Source of the DNA: Latrodectus hesperus
Lineage: Eukaryota; Arthropoda; Arachnida; Araneae; Theridiidae
Assembly: GCA_037975125.1 (NCBI GenBank)
Contig: CM075857.1
Coordinates: forward strand, 71,643,474-71,707,473
Length of the DNA stretch: 64,000 nt
Direction of reading: 5' to 3'
Under the pieces are notes generated by a model. The model had not been told where the DNA came from, did no database searches, and saw nothing but the letters and a program-made list of their open reading frames with translations. Shown here one piece after another: positions 1-26,720 of the stretch; position 1 is the first letter of the stretch; each line of letters begins with the position of its first letter. A program made the translations under genes and the position numbers.

Positions 1-61
1 CTAATGCAAATATTTAATTTATTAATATTCACATTATTAATAAATTAAATATTTGCATTAG
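1..61. repeat. Perfect inverted repeat, 27-bp arms, 7-bp loop
   Basis: Bases 1-27 and 35-61 are exact reverse complements, separated by TTCACAT. Transcribed, this would form a 27-bp perfect stem. The window starts exactly at the left arm, so the palindrome may continue upstream. It could be the end of a foldback element, a small MITE or a template-switch product. No protein or known family was recognised. Confidence 0.9.
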
Positions 62-2711
<2,650 letters not shown>

Positions 2712-3140
2712 AAAGAGATTATTTCAAATATGGTCTTATTAAAGGTTATGCAATACAAATTAAATCATATTAGAAAACGTTAAAGTTATTTCATTCAAGT
2801 AACTTTACCACCAAAAGTCTTTTAAATTATAGCTTGATATCTAGATTGATTAATAAAACGTGCATTGAAAATCTACTGAGAGAAATACAAGTCAGCATTT
2901 TATTAAGTTACTTTACATTCAGTTCTTAAGATATTTCAAATATATGCATTGTATTTGTTTTCCCAATTTTTAACATATCTTTCAATAAAAGCTTAATTCA
3001 TTGTTTTATTTCTCATCAAGATTTGAATAAGATAGAGGAAATCATTCTAACAAAGAATCGGATTGTATCTGGTAACCAAACAAACGCAAATGCTTAATAT
3101 TCGCATAAAAATGATTGCATAAATTCTTACTAAAGAAATA

Positions 3141-4932
<1,792 letters not shown>

Positions 4933-4988
4933 AGTATTCTGTACAATTATGGAGTTGATAAGGAGACTTTATAATTGTGCAGAATACT
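4933..4988. ncRNA. MicroRNA-like hairpin (candidate)
   Basis: The 23-nt arm 4933-4955 pairs along its whole length with 4966-4988, allowing three G:U wobbles and no bulge, around a 10-nt loop (4956-4965). The first 18 positions differ from a perfect inverted repeat at only one base. The size fits an animal pre-microRNA or a small foldback. The three mismatched DNA positions keep RNA pairing on the + strand as G:U; on the minus strand they would be A:C mismatches, so a transcript, if any, is more likely from +. No known microRNA family was recognised and expression is unknown. Confidence 0.35.
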
Positions 4989-6753
4989 GCTATGACTTTC
5001 ATATTTAATTAAAGCAAGAAAAATGCAATTTATTGTATAATGATAGGATATTAATGATAAGATCCATCTCATACTGAGAATTTTACACAGATTGCAATTC
5101 TAAGCAAAATAATGAATACTTACAAATATGCATTGTCACGGATAATTCTAGATAAAATACGTCCATCATATGGAATGTTAATTAAATATAATTACTGCAT
5201 TTTCTAAATGAAACAAAGACACAATTGTATTGGATTCACCTCCTCACATTAAATTGTTCTTGAAAAATTACCTTTGAAAAAACTTCCGTTGGGTGCACCC
5301 TAATTTAACTGTAAAACAAAAAGAGGATAATGTCAGAATTAGTAAACAATCTTTAAAATTACTTAAAGATGGAAATTACGATATATTTTTTAAATATTAA
5401 CTAGTGAGGAAATGTGGAATCTTACTTTAATGTTTCAATGGATTAAGAAAATAAAATTTAATCTTTAAAAATTATCCCCATGTATTTGAAAAGCATGAAG
5501 CTAAAAAGACAGAATCACATGTAAATGGTGGACCACAAAATGTCTTCTAGAAACTTATCAGGAAGTTAATATATATGATACATGCTCTATATCTAGAAAA
5601 TGCATTTTTCCACCAACAAGATTGAATTTATTAAGCAAAAGTAAAAAATTAAAGAACATTGATCCAATTCTCATTTTTCTGTTTTGTGGCATTTTTGAAT
5701 TCTTTAACTTAAATTTCAACTTCATGGACAATGTTTCAATTCGGAAAAGTACCCTGTTGTTTCTATAAATTATTTTTTATCAATTACAAAAAATTAATGG
5801 CGTTCATCATTAATCTTCAAAAAACATAGCTACAAAATTGTTTTGAAGTTTAAGAATATAATTTTGAATATTTTTTAAAAAATAAAAATAATTTGAATAT
5901 TTTAATTTGAGTATGTATTACAATATTGAAAATTTTACTCTTACATATCATATAAATTACATTTGGAAATTCAGAAAAAAATATAAGTTTTTATTAATGG
6001 ATATTTAATTAGCATTTAGATAATTAAGTATAAGTATGTAACGACACAATTCACGTATAAATATGTGCAGTTTACTTAATATCATTGAATATTAAACCAT
6101 ATTTAAAATTTTAAAGTAAATATCCCTTAATTGTTGAAAAGGAAATGAATCATAGTATTTATATTTGTTGTTTATTTCAAACATATAATAATTCGTTTAT
6201 AATGGAAAAGAGTAATGAAATATTTGGGAAAGATTGTCATAAAGATAAGCCCTAAAACACACTTTAGAATGCTTTATAGCACTTATAGAGGAATGAATAT
6301 GCATTTCAAATACACAGCCGAAAACTAGTGTCATGTGATCATTTGAAATAAATTTTTTGTAATGATTCCACATTTAATAAGTAGATTGTTTTGAAATGAT
6401 TGTCTGATTTGTGTCGATTTAAAATTATATTTCATATGAAATAAAATTAAAATACAATATCTACACAATTTCATATCTGAATAGTCGCATGCAGATCAAT
6501 ATATCTGATATTGATGCGTGAAATATGTTTCGAGAAATTTCATTGATATATTTTTTAGCGCAAATATTTCATTAGATAAATTTTATGAAATCTGAAAACA
6601 TTTGCAATTGGGTATTTGATGTACGAAATCCCAGTTAAAAATTATAAAACTGTTGACAATTTTAAACAAGAAGTGATAAAAAATAGTACTTTAATCACTG
6701 AAATGAAAAATATTATATGAATATTCCATTGTAATAAATAAAATTATCAATTG

Positions 6754-6755
<2 letters not shown>
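4989..6755. other. A+T-rich intergenic DNA, nothing recognised
   Basis: No gene-like frame. Only weak short inverted repeats, such as 8-bp arms ATCAATAT/ATATTGAT near 6.5 kb. Confidence 0.5.
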
Positions 6756-6849
<94 letters not shown>

Positions 6850-6862
6850 TTATATATATATA
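6756..6862. repeat. (TA)n microsatellite
   Basis: About 89 bp of pure TA repeat to 6844, then an imperfect continuation (CATATTTATATATATATAG) to 6862. Confidence 0.96.
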
Positions 6863-9800
6863 GACACGTTTTGTTTTAAGTTGAAACTGTTATCTTTTTT
6901 ATAGAAAGGATGATAGCAATAATCAATATAATTTAAGCAGTACATTTTGTTAAAAATGAGTAAAACAACTGTTAAACGACAGCATTTTTAACGTGCATTT
7001 CTAAAGTTTACGAAACTTAAAAGATTTATTGCATCTTTTAGTGTGTTTCTGTAAAAGTGAAACAGTTATTGTGTGATATATTGTTTTTAAGGAAACAATT
7101 CGTATTATGTTTGACAATAGCAAAATAAATTTATTATATTTATTAAAAATGCGTTATAAAGCTAGTAAAAAATGTAAAATCCTTATTTTATAAAAAAAAT
7201 ATTAAATCTATATTTTATAAAATTTTATATTGATAAATTTATTCTACCAATAATTTAATTGCTGATCATGATTCCCTTGAACATATCAAAAATTAATTCA
7301 TAAAGCAAGAAATATGAAAGAAAAATACAAAACAAACATAGTAGCTTAAAATATAAACTCTTAAAAAGCATAATATAAAATATTAAAGGAAAAGTAAATT
7401 TTCAACAAAAACTACCTATCATTTCTTGCTAACATTCACTATCAATTACGGAAAATAAGAAGTTGAATGAAATATAATTCTGTAAATTTATTTGGCGATA
7501 CAGAAAACGATAAAATACAAATGTTTAATTGATGAATGATAAAAAATGTGTTACATGCATCCTATATGAAGACTTTTAGTGTGGTTGGATAGATTAAATG
7601 GTCTTGAATAAGCCGGATGTTTCTTAAATATTTTTATACAATTACTTCAATATGATATATATATTTCAAACAGCTGAATACTTGAAATAACATGTGTAAT
7701 TCTATGCAAGATTAATTAAACGCTTTTAATTGATAAAAAAAATTCTGTTTTCTTGATAATAAAAGAATAAGAAAAAAAAGGAATATGCAATATCTCTTCT
7801 GAAATGTGAAGCAAATTTATTAGGTATTAAAGCAGCTATGTAATGAATTATAAAAACTTAATATGTTAATGCATGAAAAGAGATTTGTATTTTACTGGGG
7901 TCTACTAATTTAATTAAATTCTTTTCATTAGGAAACATAAAACTGAATAAAATTACTCTCGTAAGCGTAATGATAATGTAGATGTTACTCGGTTTTTATG
8001 TGATATCCCTTCAGAACATGCATTGCTATAATTTAAACGTATCTTTTAGATGCTTAGAGAACTGGATTTAATCGATAAAGCTTTATGATCACACCACATG
8101 TGTAAATTATTTCTATTGTACTCAAGCCATTCTAAAAAGCATCAACAAAGTATGATTTCAATAGTTGCGTATAAATAGTTTTAAACTTTATTAAAGTAAT
8201 GGCAATCTATCATAATTTATTTATCATATATTTCTGTTTGCTTTTATTTAAAACATTTTTAATCGTGTTTAAAATATTTAAAAATGTTTTAATGTACTTT
8301 TTAAATACATCAAAGATGTATTTAAAATTTATCACATAATTCACTACAAACGCTTGTAATTTCCAAATATTTATAGATACTTTTTTGATTTCAATAAAAC
8401 ATTATATTCTGTTGAACTACTTTGTTGTAATCAACATGAAACAAAAATTTTTTAATTGTGATCCAAACAAATTTTTTTAAGTTTTATTATTATACATATA
8501 TTTGTTATTGAAGGTCATGAAATGACCATAAACGAAAAGAATATTTTACAAAAATTCGATATAGATTTCTCAATTATATTTACCTGCACTTTTAATTTTT
8601 TGGGTTAAGGAATAATTTAAAAGAAAATCTGATTCCAAAAATATTAAAAAAAATTATATTAGCTTTATGTTGTCATCTAAACTTACAAGCTAATTTAATC
8701 TCAGACTATTACAATTTTTCTTGCTCTACATAGAATAAAGTTTTTCACAGATGTATTATAAAGAAAGAAAATACTATTAGAATAATCTTCCAAACATGTC
8801 CAAATTATAATAGATGATATTGTAATCCACATGCCACAAAAAATTGCTCTAATTCTTAACTCCATGTTACAGATTGTTTTTGATCACGGAATCCCATCAT
8901 TACGGAGTCAATTTTTAATTTTTTTTTCGATTATGCTTCATGAAAAAGAAGATAAAAGTAAATAGTTTACTTTTTTATTTTTATTTCTGAGGAACAACTT
9001 TTCTATGTCATTATCGAAAGGAACATGTGAAGCTCTAAATTTGTTAAAGATTAATATACAGAATATTTTGCTTTTTTGAGTTATTGGTGTCTTAACCTGT
9101 AAATCACTTTGATTTGAATTTACACATTAGATTTTATTCTAACTTTCAAATTTAATTCTCATTTATAATTTTCGATAAAATTGAAGTTAAAAAAAATTAA
9201 TAATATTTTGTGAAAAAAATGAAGAATTTTTGATTTATAAGAATAAAAATGTGGCTTTTAGGACTCTTCTTTTTCAAAGATTTTATCATTATTTTAAAAT
9301 CTGTATATTTATTTTAAGATTTCAAACTATAATCTTACCTGTATTATTTACAAACAATTCGCTTTTAAACATTGCCAGCTATAGATTTCTAATATATATG
9401 CTTAGTATTTAAGTTGTGCGTTTTAGAAAAATATACTTATGTTATTAGAAAATCAGCAATTCATAAATTAACTTTGGATTAGTTAACTTTGCAAACATTT
9501 AAATTATTCTTTTTGATATATAATATTTAATTCTATCAACGCAAAAGAAAAAAATTACGTCAAAAGAAATTATTTCTTATTCTCCAAGGAAATGTTTGGT
9601 TTTCTGAAATAGAGACTTTATTCAGTTTAAAATGAATTACTGTTAAAAATATATTATTGTTTTCTCTAAATCTCTATCTAACAATTATTTAAGTTATTTT
9701 GGATTTTTTATGATAATATGTTAAGTAGGATAAACTTATTTATCTTAAATATACTGGTAGCTATCAAAATAATGGAAACATCTGTGACGAAAAGTCACAT

Positions 9801-10039
9801 TTTATAATGCACTTTCTAAGAAACAAAATAAAAGTAGCTGTAAATAAAGAAATGTGTATTTTCATGTTGCATATGTGACAATTTTAATAAAGTCCTGAAA
9901 GCTTTTAATTTTTTTCAAAAAAAGTGTAAATTTCAAATTTTCAAAGATATCAATTTGTAGAAGATCATCTAATCAGAGCAAATGTGGCTGAATCATCTAT
10001 TAGGCACTTTTGGAAGTACTATGTCTAAAGTCATGGCAA
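6863..10039. other. A+T-rich intergenic DNA, nothing recognised
   Basis: No recognisable gene or element. A 60-codon frame at 9230-9412 has only low-complexity hydrophobic residues and looks like chance. Confidence 0.5.
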
Positions 10040-10735
10040 AATATACAATTGCGTCAAATCTAGCTTGACAAAACAAAATAGGAATGGAAACAGAAGGTCA
10101 TTGAAAGAAAATCTCCGGTATTCAAGCGGGTTGTAATGTCTGAAAAGCGAGCAACTGTAGAAAAGTGACCTCAAAGCCAGATCATCTTCTGGATTGTTCA
10201 GTGTAAAATTATTGCAGTCAGAAGACACTTTTATAAACCACCATTTACAGTAGAAAAGAAATTACCAAACCACCTGTCACAAATGTTAGTAACCAATGCT
10301 ATCTATACTAGGGCAACACTTACAAAACCTGGTCTGCTGATAAGGGAAAGATATGTAATATGATCTGATTTTAATCAGTTTTTACATATTGCCCTATATT
10401 TAGGTGAGAACGCGTTTGGAGATTACTAGGATAAGCGTATAGACGTGACTTCATACAACCATCAGGCTGGGAGGTGGAGGCATGTTATAATATGTTTTCA
10501 ACTAAGACAATCAAAAACCTGAATGGATTAATCATTGAAGAAATGAATAGTTAAATGTATGCAGACCAGGTCCATGCTATGAAGTAAATTTTGTATCCTG
10601 AAGGGGATAAAATTTAAAGGACGATAATGCAGCTGTACTTGGAATGGGATTTCTCCAATCATGGTTTGATGAACAAGTAGATGTAGTTAAATACTACTCT
10701 TACTATAACCCAATTTCAACAAAATTAAACCGTTA
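10040..10735 (+). pseudogene. Degenerate Tc1-like transposase
   Basis: A Tc1/mariner transposase cuts and pastes a DNA transposon using a DDE catalytic triad. Family-like pieces follow one another in the right order across several frames. Near 10118 is VFKRVVMSEKRATVEK, like the second N-terminal helix-turn-helix. Near 10420 is GDY plus a GGRWRH stretch where the family has a glycine run before VMVWG. Near 10580 is DQVHAMK..ILYPEGD. From 10623 comes DNAAV, the second catalytic Asp box, then QSWFDEQ and [12 protein letters not shown] in place of the usual PWPAQSPDLN. The third catalytic Asp is therefore lost (SPDLN has become ISTKLN). Several stops and frameshifts interrupt it. The match ends at about 10730, just before a CA/TA array, so the C-terminus and right end are missing. 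Order of motifs makes the family call fairly safe; limits are approximate. Confidence 0.7.
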
Positions 10736-10763
10736 TTGTATATTATATACACATACATACATA

Positions 10764-11043
<280 letters not shown>

Positions 11044-11562
11044 GAAAATTTATTAACAATAGTATGAAATTAAGTGATTAAAAAACCAACACTATCGAAT
11101 AAATCCTTAATTAATACAAACTGATTTTTCAAGATATAAGTTTTGTATTTTAAGACTCTACAGAAAGTGTCTCATAAAAATAATATGTAATAAGCATTTT
11201 GAATAACGTTTTTTTTTTAGAAATACATGTAGAATACAGATGAATGGCATAAAAACTTTTAATAATTTAATTTATCATTCAGATTTAAATTAATTTGAAT
11301 GTAAAAATATATTAAATTCATATACGTCATAACAACATTCGAAATTTCTTTTTTTATAAAAAATATATAATATTTATTATCTTTTTGAAAAGAGTTAGTT
11401 AAAGTTATTGATGTAAAAATATTATTGAAAATACATATAAGACATTACGTTAAAAGTTATCCAAATAGATTAAATTTATTAATTATCAATGTATGTAACG
11501 TACTCATATAGATTATAATTTTGAAGATAACAATATGTACATAAATACTTAATATGCATATC
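11044..11562. other. A+T-rich spacer, nothing recognised
   Basis: Short spacer between two arrays, no features seen. Confidence 0.5.
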
Positions 11563-12939
<1,377 letters not shown>

Positions 12940-13071
12940 AATTATTTTATTTTGAACCATATTAAAAATAAATATTAATTTAAAACATTTTAATTTAATG
13001 ATTACAATTATTTTATTTTGAACCATATTAAAAATAAATATAAATTTAAAACATTTTAATTTAATGATTAC
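12940..13071. repeat. 66-bp tandem duplication
   Basis: Two adjacent 66-bp copies (12940-13005 and 13006-13071) differ at a single base (ATATTAATT against ATATAAATT). The near identity indicates a recent duplication. No coding content. Confidence 0.95.
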
Positions 13072-14862
13072 AAAAGAGAAAATGATAATTAATGATATGT
13101 GTGTTTGACTAATTGCTTTTCAGTAATATATGTGGAACATATTCTTTTTATTTTAAAGAATTCAAATACAAATTAAAATCTGGAGTATAAAGAAAACATT
13201 TGAATATTAAATATCTTTAAGCACTTATTGATCAGAAAAATTAATTTACTTTCACGAAAAAATACTCTCATCAAGTTAGATAATTTAACTTATTCTTTAG
13301 CTGAGTATTTTAACACTGGGAAATATAGATTATAAGATTTTTTTGAACCAGAATGATTAATTACCTGAGTTTATAAAAAATACTGTTGATTTTCTTATCT
13401 TTCATATGTAAAGAAACAATCAATTCAATTGTAGTTAATGTTATATTATTTTTAACAAAATATCATGACACCTTATTGGGTTGTAAAACATGCTTCAATT
13501 AAAAAATTTTGTCTTAAAGGTTTTAAAAATTAGCTTTATCAAAATTGATATTATTGTATGAAATAGTTTCTGAGTAACATTTAAATTTATTAAACATATA
13601 CAGTAAAAATGTATTAACTTATCAGTCTATATTTATTATTTTATAATGTGTTTTACATAATCATATTTTATTTTAAAATTTGAAATGTATTTTAAATTTT
13701 AATAGTTTGTTAATAAACTTCCCCAATTTCTTTCATTACTATATATATCTTTCATCAAGAATATTTCTTTCATTACTTCAAAATTAATAGTTCATTTTAT
13801 ATCAATACCTTAAATGTGTTGAAATTTTTTCTTAGTAAACTAAAAATACTAAAATTAATAAAATGAAAGCAATAATAATTAATTATACTATTGATTATAA
13901 TTGTTGTCAAACATTTGTATTACATTAGAGTATTTTGAATTAATAGTTACTATAACATTTCAATACATAAGCTGAAACATGTTTAACACTTTTTGAAAAT
14001 CTTTGAACATTTTCTTTTCCAGAATTTTCTTTTGTTCTGAACATTATTTTATAAGATGTACTTCATATTTCATTACCTTTTAACATTAATATAAAATAAC
14101 TTGATCATTGCATGTAAGGAAAGAATTTGCCACATTTTAATATAAATATATTATTCCTTCTATTCAGAAGATTCTAAACTGAAGGATAAAGTATCAAATA
14201 AATACTTTTGAACGAGTTTTTAAGAGCTTCCTAAGACGAGGAAGAATTAATAACAATAGGTAAGTCCGTGATTTTTCAGTTTTAGTGCTTCTAATATTTT
14301 ATATACTACATCATTACCAAATCATAGAGTGTGCTGTTCAAATTAGCATGCATAATTCAAGCTTTACATACATACATTGTTTTATGCATTTTATTCTTTT
14401 AAACCATAAATATTTGTTAAGCAACAATTCAATAATGATTATTTTATTTTTGCTGCAAAATTCAGTGTCTCTAATTATGACTATATTTAAAAAATTTATA
14501 TGCTTATTTAACATTTGAAAATCAATGTGTGTGTGCCCTATATATATTGGTAAATAGTTTAAATTTAAATAACAAGCAAAGTATGATACATGATATAAAA
14601 TTCAAATGATTTTAAACATAAGCTAAATTTTAAATTTTCAAATTAATTAAGTAGAGACAATCCTCCAGTCACGTATGCAGTCATTAAATTCATGCAAAAA
14701 GACCTACAGCTTGTCTGAAAAGATTTTATTTTCACATTTCCGTATCTAAATTCGTCGTTAAGTGTACCAGAGACACCATCTTTCAAAATGCTCCAATATT
14801 AAGAGAAGTGAAAAGACAGGAAAGCACAGAAAATAGTGCTAATATGCTTGATAATAGAAAAT
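13072..14862. other. A+T-rich intergenic DNA, nothing recognised
   Basis: A 77-codon plus frame at 14285-14518 is hydrophobic but matches no family known to me. From about 14.65 kb the composition becomes less A+T-rich without an identifiable element. Confidence 0.4.
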
Positions 14863-14892
14863 ATGTTTGAAGCACCATGGTGCTTCAAGCAT
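14863..14892. repeat. 30-bp near-perfect palindrome
   Basis: Sequence centred between 14877 and 14878 (core GAAGCACCATGGTGCTTC). The inner 22 bp are perfectly self-complementary and the full 30 bp have one mismatched pair. It lies in a slightly G+C-richer block (14.65-15.1 kb). It could mark the centre of an inverted duplication or be a protein-binding palindrome. Confidence 0.85.
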
Positions 14893-16240
14893 ACTTACGA
14901 GTGGTTTCTGGAAGTACTGCGAGTAATGTTACTTCCTGAGTGATTTTTCTAAATATGTTTGTGGTTTTACAACGCAGATATCAGAGTATGTCTGTCTGTC
15001 CTCACGAATGTTAGTCACGAAAGGCAGTTAAAATCTCGTATTCCTTTCATCAAAATACTTATTATGGAGAATCCTTAAAGAAAAAATATTTTGTCCTTTC
15101 CCTGGATTATAATGATAATGAACTATAGAATATATTCAGAACAAAAAGAATAAAATTTTAATGATATAGTTGATTAAATTATGGTATTCATATGTTGTAA
15201 TTAAACTATCATTATTTTATCAGTTATCTCACTTTTTTGTATAAGTATTCTGCCCCATTTCCACCATTGGCTTCATTTTTCAATCCACTAATTAAGGCGT
15301 AACTACTAATCTTTCAGTGATAGGTAAAACCTTCCCTTTCTGTCCTTCGACTGGTAGACAAAAATAGAAAAGTGTGCAAGAAATTACATTTCTTAAAACA
15401 AAAAATCACCTGTCTCAAGAAAGAGTTAGTTAAACTTTGGATTAATCTTTTTTTTTTTTGCTTTTAATATACTATTTTTGAGTAAATATTAATTTTTAGC
15501 TACAATATTATTTTATTCATTTTTATCAAACCCGTTCAATTATACTACTATTTTTATACATTTTGTTTTTTAACCTAAGCATATTTGCCAAAATTGTTAT
15601 CAAATTCATAGAGACACAGTTAATACTTTGAGATACTTTTATGTATTTTACATGAAAACCTCTTCATCAATCTGTTGATTCCATATTTTACTAACACTTG
15701 TAGTGAGCTTTGTTGGCAATATTAAAAAATCATAATCCATACCCTCAATAGGCAATGTTCTTTCCTCTATAAAATCTCAATACTTGCAGTTATTATTTTT
15801 ATATTAATTAAGGCATGTGTGATTCCATATTTTGAGAAAAGTCCAACTTTCCAAAGCAATTTCAAATGAAAAATCCATTGCACAACATTTATTATATGAA
15901 TATTTTGACTGTCAATAGTTGCTCCTTGCAAATGTTAGTTGAAATTATAATATTATTCATTATTCAATTGTTCTTCATTTAATGTGGTTTTGAAATTTTC
16001 AAGATCATTATTCACATTTTTCCTATTTCAATGGCCAGCAGTGTTTGTTAATTATTTGATACCTTACCTGTAATATAAATTTACACCACAATTTCAGTTT
16101 TTATTAAATATGAACAATACTATATAAATTTAATTTTAAAATTTTTCATTAATTTAAGAGAGTTTTTTTTAAATTTAAAATCAATTAAAATATTCATCTG
16201 CACTGATATGCAAAAAAATGTTTAATATTATGTGTCGCAT
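14893..16240. other. A+T-rich intergenic DNA, nothing recognised
   Basis: No supported gene. The part to about 15.4 kb is mildly G+C-richer than its surroundings but has stops in all frames. Confidence 0.45.
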
Positions 16241-16716
16241 ATGATCATGCATTTTCTTGTTGGAATTTTGCTGAGGTAAGATTTGAATGTATGATAAGAT
16301 AAAAATAATCTCCATTTCAGAGATGTGGCGCAGGCTGCACAATGTACTTGCAATGCGTACTAGAAGATTTCCAACTTGAATTTAATGTCACTTCAAATCA
16401 CGATAACGTATGCAGGGACAATGTGATAAAGCATAATGCAACAGTTCAGTTGTCTCTCATCACTGTATCTTTCGATTGGAATAACAACACCCTAATATTG
16501 CTAGCAGAAGCCTTATTAGACTGTAAAAACAAAGATCGTTTTTTTCACTGTCTACGTCCGTCATTCATAGCTTCAGTGACAATTGATACGATAGCTGAGT
16601 CAAGAATAAGTAAGTTAATGGACACCTTACGGGAATACCAAACAATATCAAATGGTACTTGCAGACATCGAACGATTTGCAACAGATTGAATTTATTCTG
16701 CTGTGTAACTTTGTGA
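16241..16716 (+). CDS. Candidate cysteine-rich secreted protein, two exons (hypothetical)
   Basis: Family unknown. A frame open from 16323 to the TGA at 16714-16716 encodes about 130 residues with ten cysteines, including CGAGC near its start and CC near its end, and four N-X-T glycosylation sequons (NVT, NAT, NNT, NGT). Both traits suggest a disulphide-rich exported glycoprotein. A possible first exon at 16241-16275 starts ATG and reads MIMHFLVGILL, then meets a good donor (GAG|GTAAGA). If the acceptor is the AG at 16321-16322, the frames join exactly. The implied intron is only about 47 bp and the hydrophobic leader is short, both weak points. A strong internal donor, GTAAGT at 16610, could instead end the exon earlier. 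No poly(A) signal is seen close downstream. It could be a real small gene, one exon of a larger gene, or a pseudogene. Confidence 0.38.
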
Positions 16717-16784
16717 TGATCACTTCAATGTGTATAACGTAATTTTTATCATATACAATGTATGCGTTTACTTTTCTTTCCCGT

Positions 16785-16854
16785 ATGGAGTTATTAAAGG
16801 TTCTCGTAACCATTGCTTGGATCAGTGCAATGCTATCATCGATTTTTCCCAACG
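16785..16854 (+). CDS. Possible signal-peptide first exon (hypothetical, partial)
   Basis: ATG at 16785 opens 23 codons reading MELLKVLVTIAWISAML and then SSIFPN. The charged start, hydrophobic core and small residues look like a classical secretory signal peptide. The frame stops two codons later unless spliced; a GT at 16855-16856 (AACG|GTAATC) could be the donor. No matching downstream exon was found in the window. It lies 70 bp beyond the cysteine-rich frame on the same strand, so the two may belong to a cluster of small secreted-protein genes, but their splice phases do not match each other. Chance remains possible. Confidence 0.22.
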
Positions 16855-16879
16855 GTAATCTATAATCCTTTATTTTTCT

Positions 16880-18080
16880 ATTCTTTCTGGGTCAAGCTCA
16901 GAAGCTTGATCGAATGTCCCTCAATATCTTCTAAGATGTTTAGTTAAGCTGTTTATTTAAAAAAGATGCATGAACAAGCAGTCACCTTATTTCAAGTTTT
17001 CAATTTCTTTCCAATTCCAATTATGTAGCATTTACATGTGACGTTGCAGCCACCCATGATCAGTGTATGCACTGGAATGTTAATAATTTGGATGACTAAT
17101 CGTCGTAATTGTATTACATGATTTCCCAAGATTCGCATACTTCCTTAAAGGTGAAGCTTTCAGTTTGCTCCTTTTTCTGGTCTCCTTTGGCACCTTGTTT
17201 TTCACCAAATTCATTAAATAGAAAAACACTTAGTATAAGTTCATATGAAAGGTATGAGATGTGATTCACCTTCAAAAACAAAATGCCACATTGGGAAGCT
17301 CACCTATTTTGACAGTATAATATGACTTTTTCCCTCAAAGAACCCCAGAGCACTATTTCTGTGCCAGTAAAAAATGTCATATACTATATTTTCTTCAGGC
17401 ATTAGCAGAGTAGGAGTTGTTATTGTACCACTCCCTTTACCAAGTACAGAGTTGGATTTAACCAGTTAGAGAGGGCAACTTATTTGGAGTCTTGTATTTT
17501 TGAAGCAGGGATCAAGCAGAAGACCCCATATTGCTTGACTACCCACATCTATAAATATCATCTTAGTTGGAGAACATTGCAACTAAGACGTATTTAATAT
17601 GTCCTAGCCGTCTTTAGTGTAAACTATGGATTTTCAATTCAACTCAATTTTTTCCATAATAAGAATGGTGCCTTAACTAACAAAGTCATTGCGGCTAACA
17701 AAGTCATCACAGTGATTTATCCGGCCATATTATCCATTTCCGTTCCTCATATTCCAGTGTCTTCTTTCATACCACCATTGCTATTGATTTTTTTTTCATT
17801 TCAAAGAGAACTGTATGGTTTTCTTATGCCATGAGAGTGCATGTCCTATTCCAAACAATAGTCTAAATATGGTTTAAACTGAAATCTATAGGAAAGAGCC
17901 CGGATTTACGATCTTCTTGCATCTGAAACACATGGTATTGCTTGTTCTTCGGAGACAATACTAAACACATTTTTGGAAAATTGCTGAAACCATATTCTAT
18001 CTTCTAGACAAGAAATACAAATTCTGGTCCCAATTATAAGAAAAGATTTTCATTTCTTTATTGCCAATAAGTATATTCTG
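16880..18080. other. G+C-richer block with broken coding-like frames, unidentified
   Basis: Composition is clearly less A+T-rich than the surroundings. Interrupted frames are seen on both strands: on plus, a stretch from about 17450 to 17610 and another near 17890-18100; on minus, a stretch ending in FNEFGEKQGAKGDQ near 17.2 kb. None shows a motif I can name. It is most likely an old mobile element or pseudogene. Confidence 0.35.
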
Positions 18081-25037
<6,957 letters not shown>

Positions 25038-25280
25038 CTACTTATGATGGTGTAATCCTAATGTAATTTTTAACACTGAAGAATTCATATGGTGACAAAG
25101 TTCTAGACCATTCTTACGGCAGTTGTACATTTTAGACATTAAGTTCATTTCAGTACTTAGAGGTGGTTCCCTTGATATTTGAGCAAAAATAAATTTTAAA
25201 TGGACTTTAAACGTTCCACCTGATCCGAATTTCTGAGCTGCTTTTGAGAGACATCTGTCAAACCGTCGATATATTACATG
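25038..25280 (-). pseudogene. Possible psq/CENP-B-type transposase remnant
   Basis: Reading the minus strand from 25280 to 25038 gives 81 codons without a stop. They contain LSKAAQKFG, typical of the helix-turn-helix of psq/CENP-B proteins (usually ..S...AA..FG.....TL..H). After about 20 residues follows PPLSTEMNLMSKMYNCRKNGLEL, which resembles the next conserved part of pogo/Tigger/jerky transposases (R...LS.EME..LV..I..C.K.GLPL). It begins without a clear start codon and breaks up downstream, where KPIFLENRNKFKMVRSAS near 24.85 kb may correspond to the following domain. No DDE catalytic core was found. The assignment rests on motif resemblance by eye. Confidence 0.4.
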
Positions 25281-26720
<1,440 letters not shown>

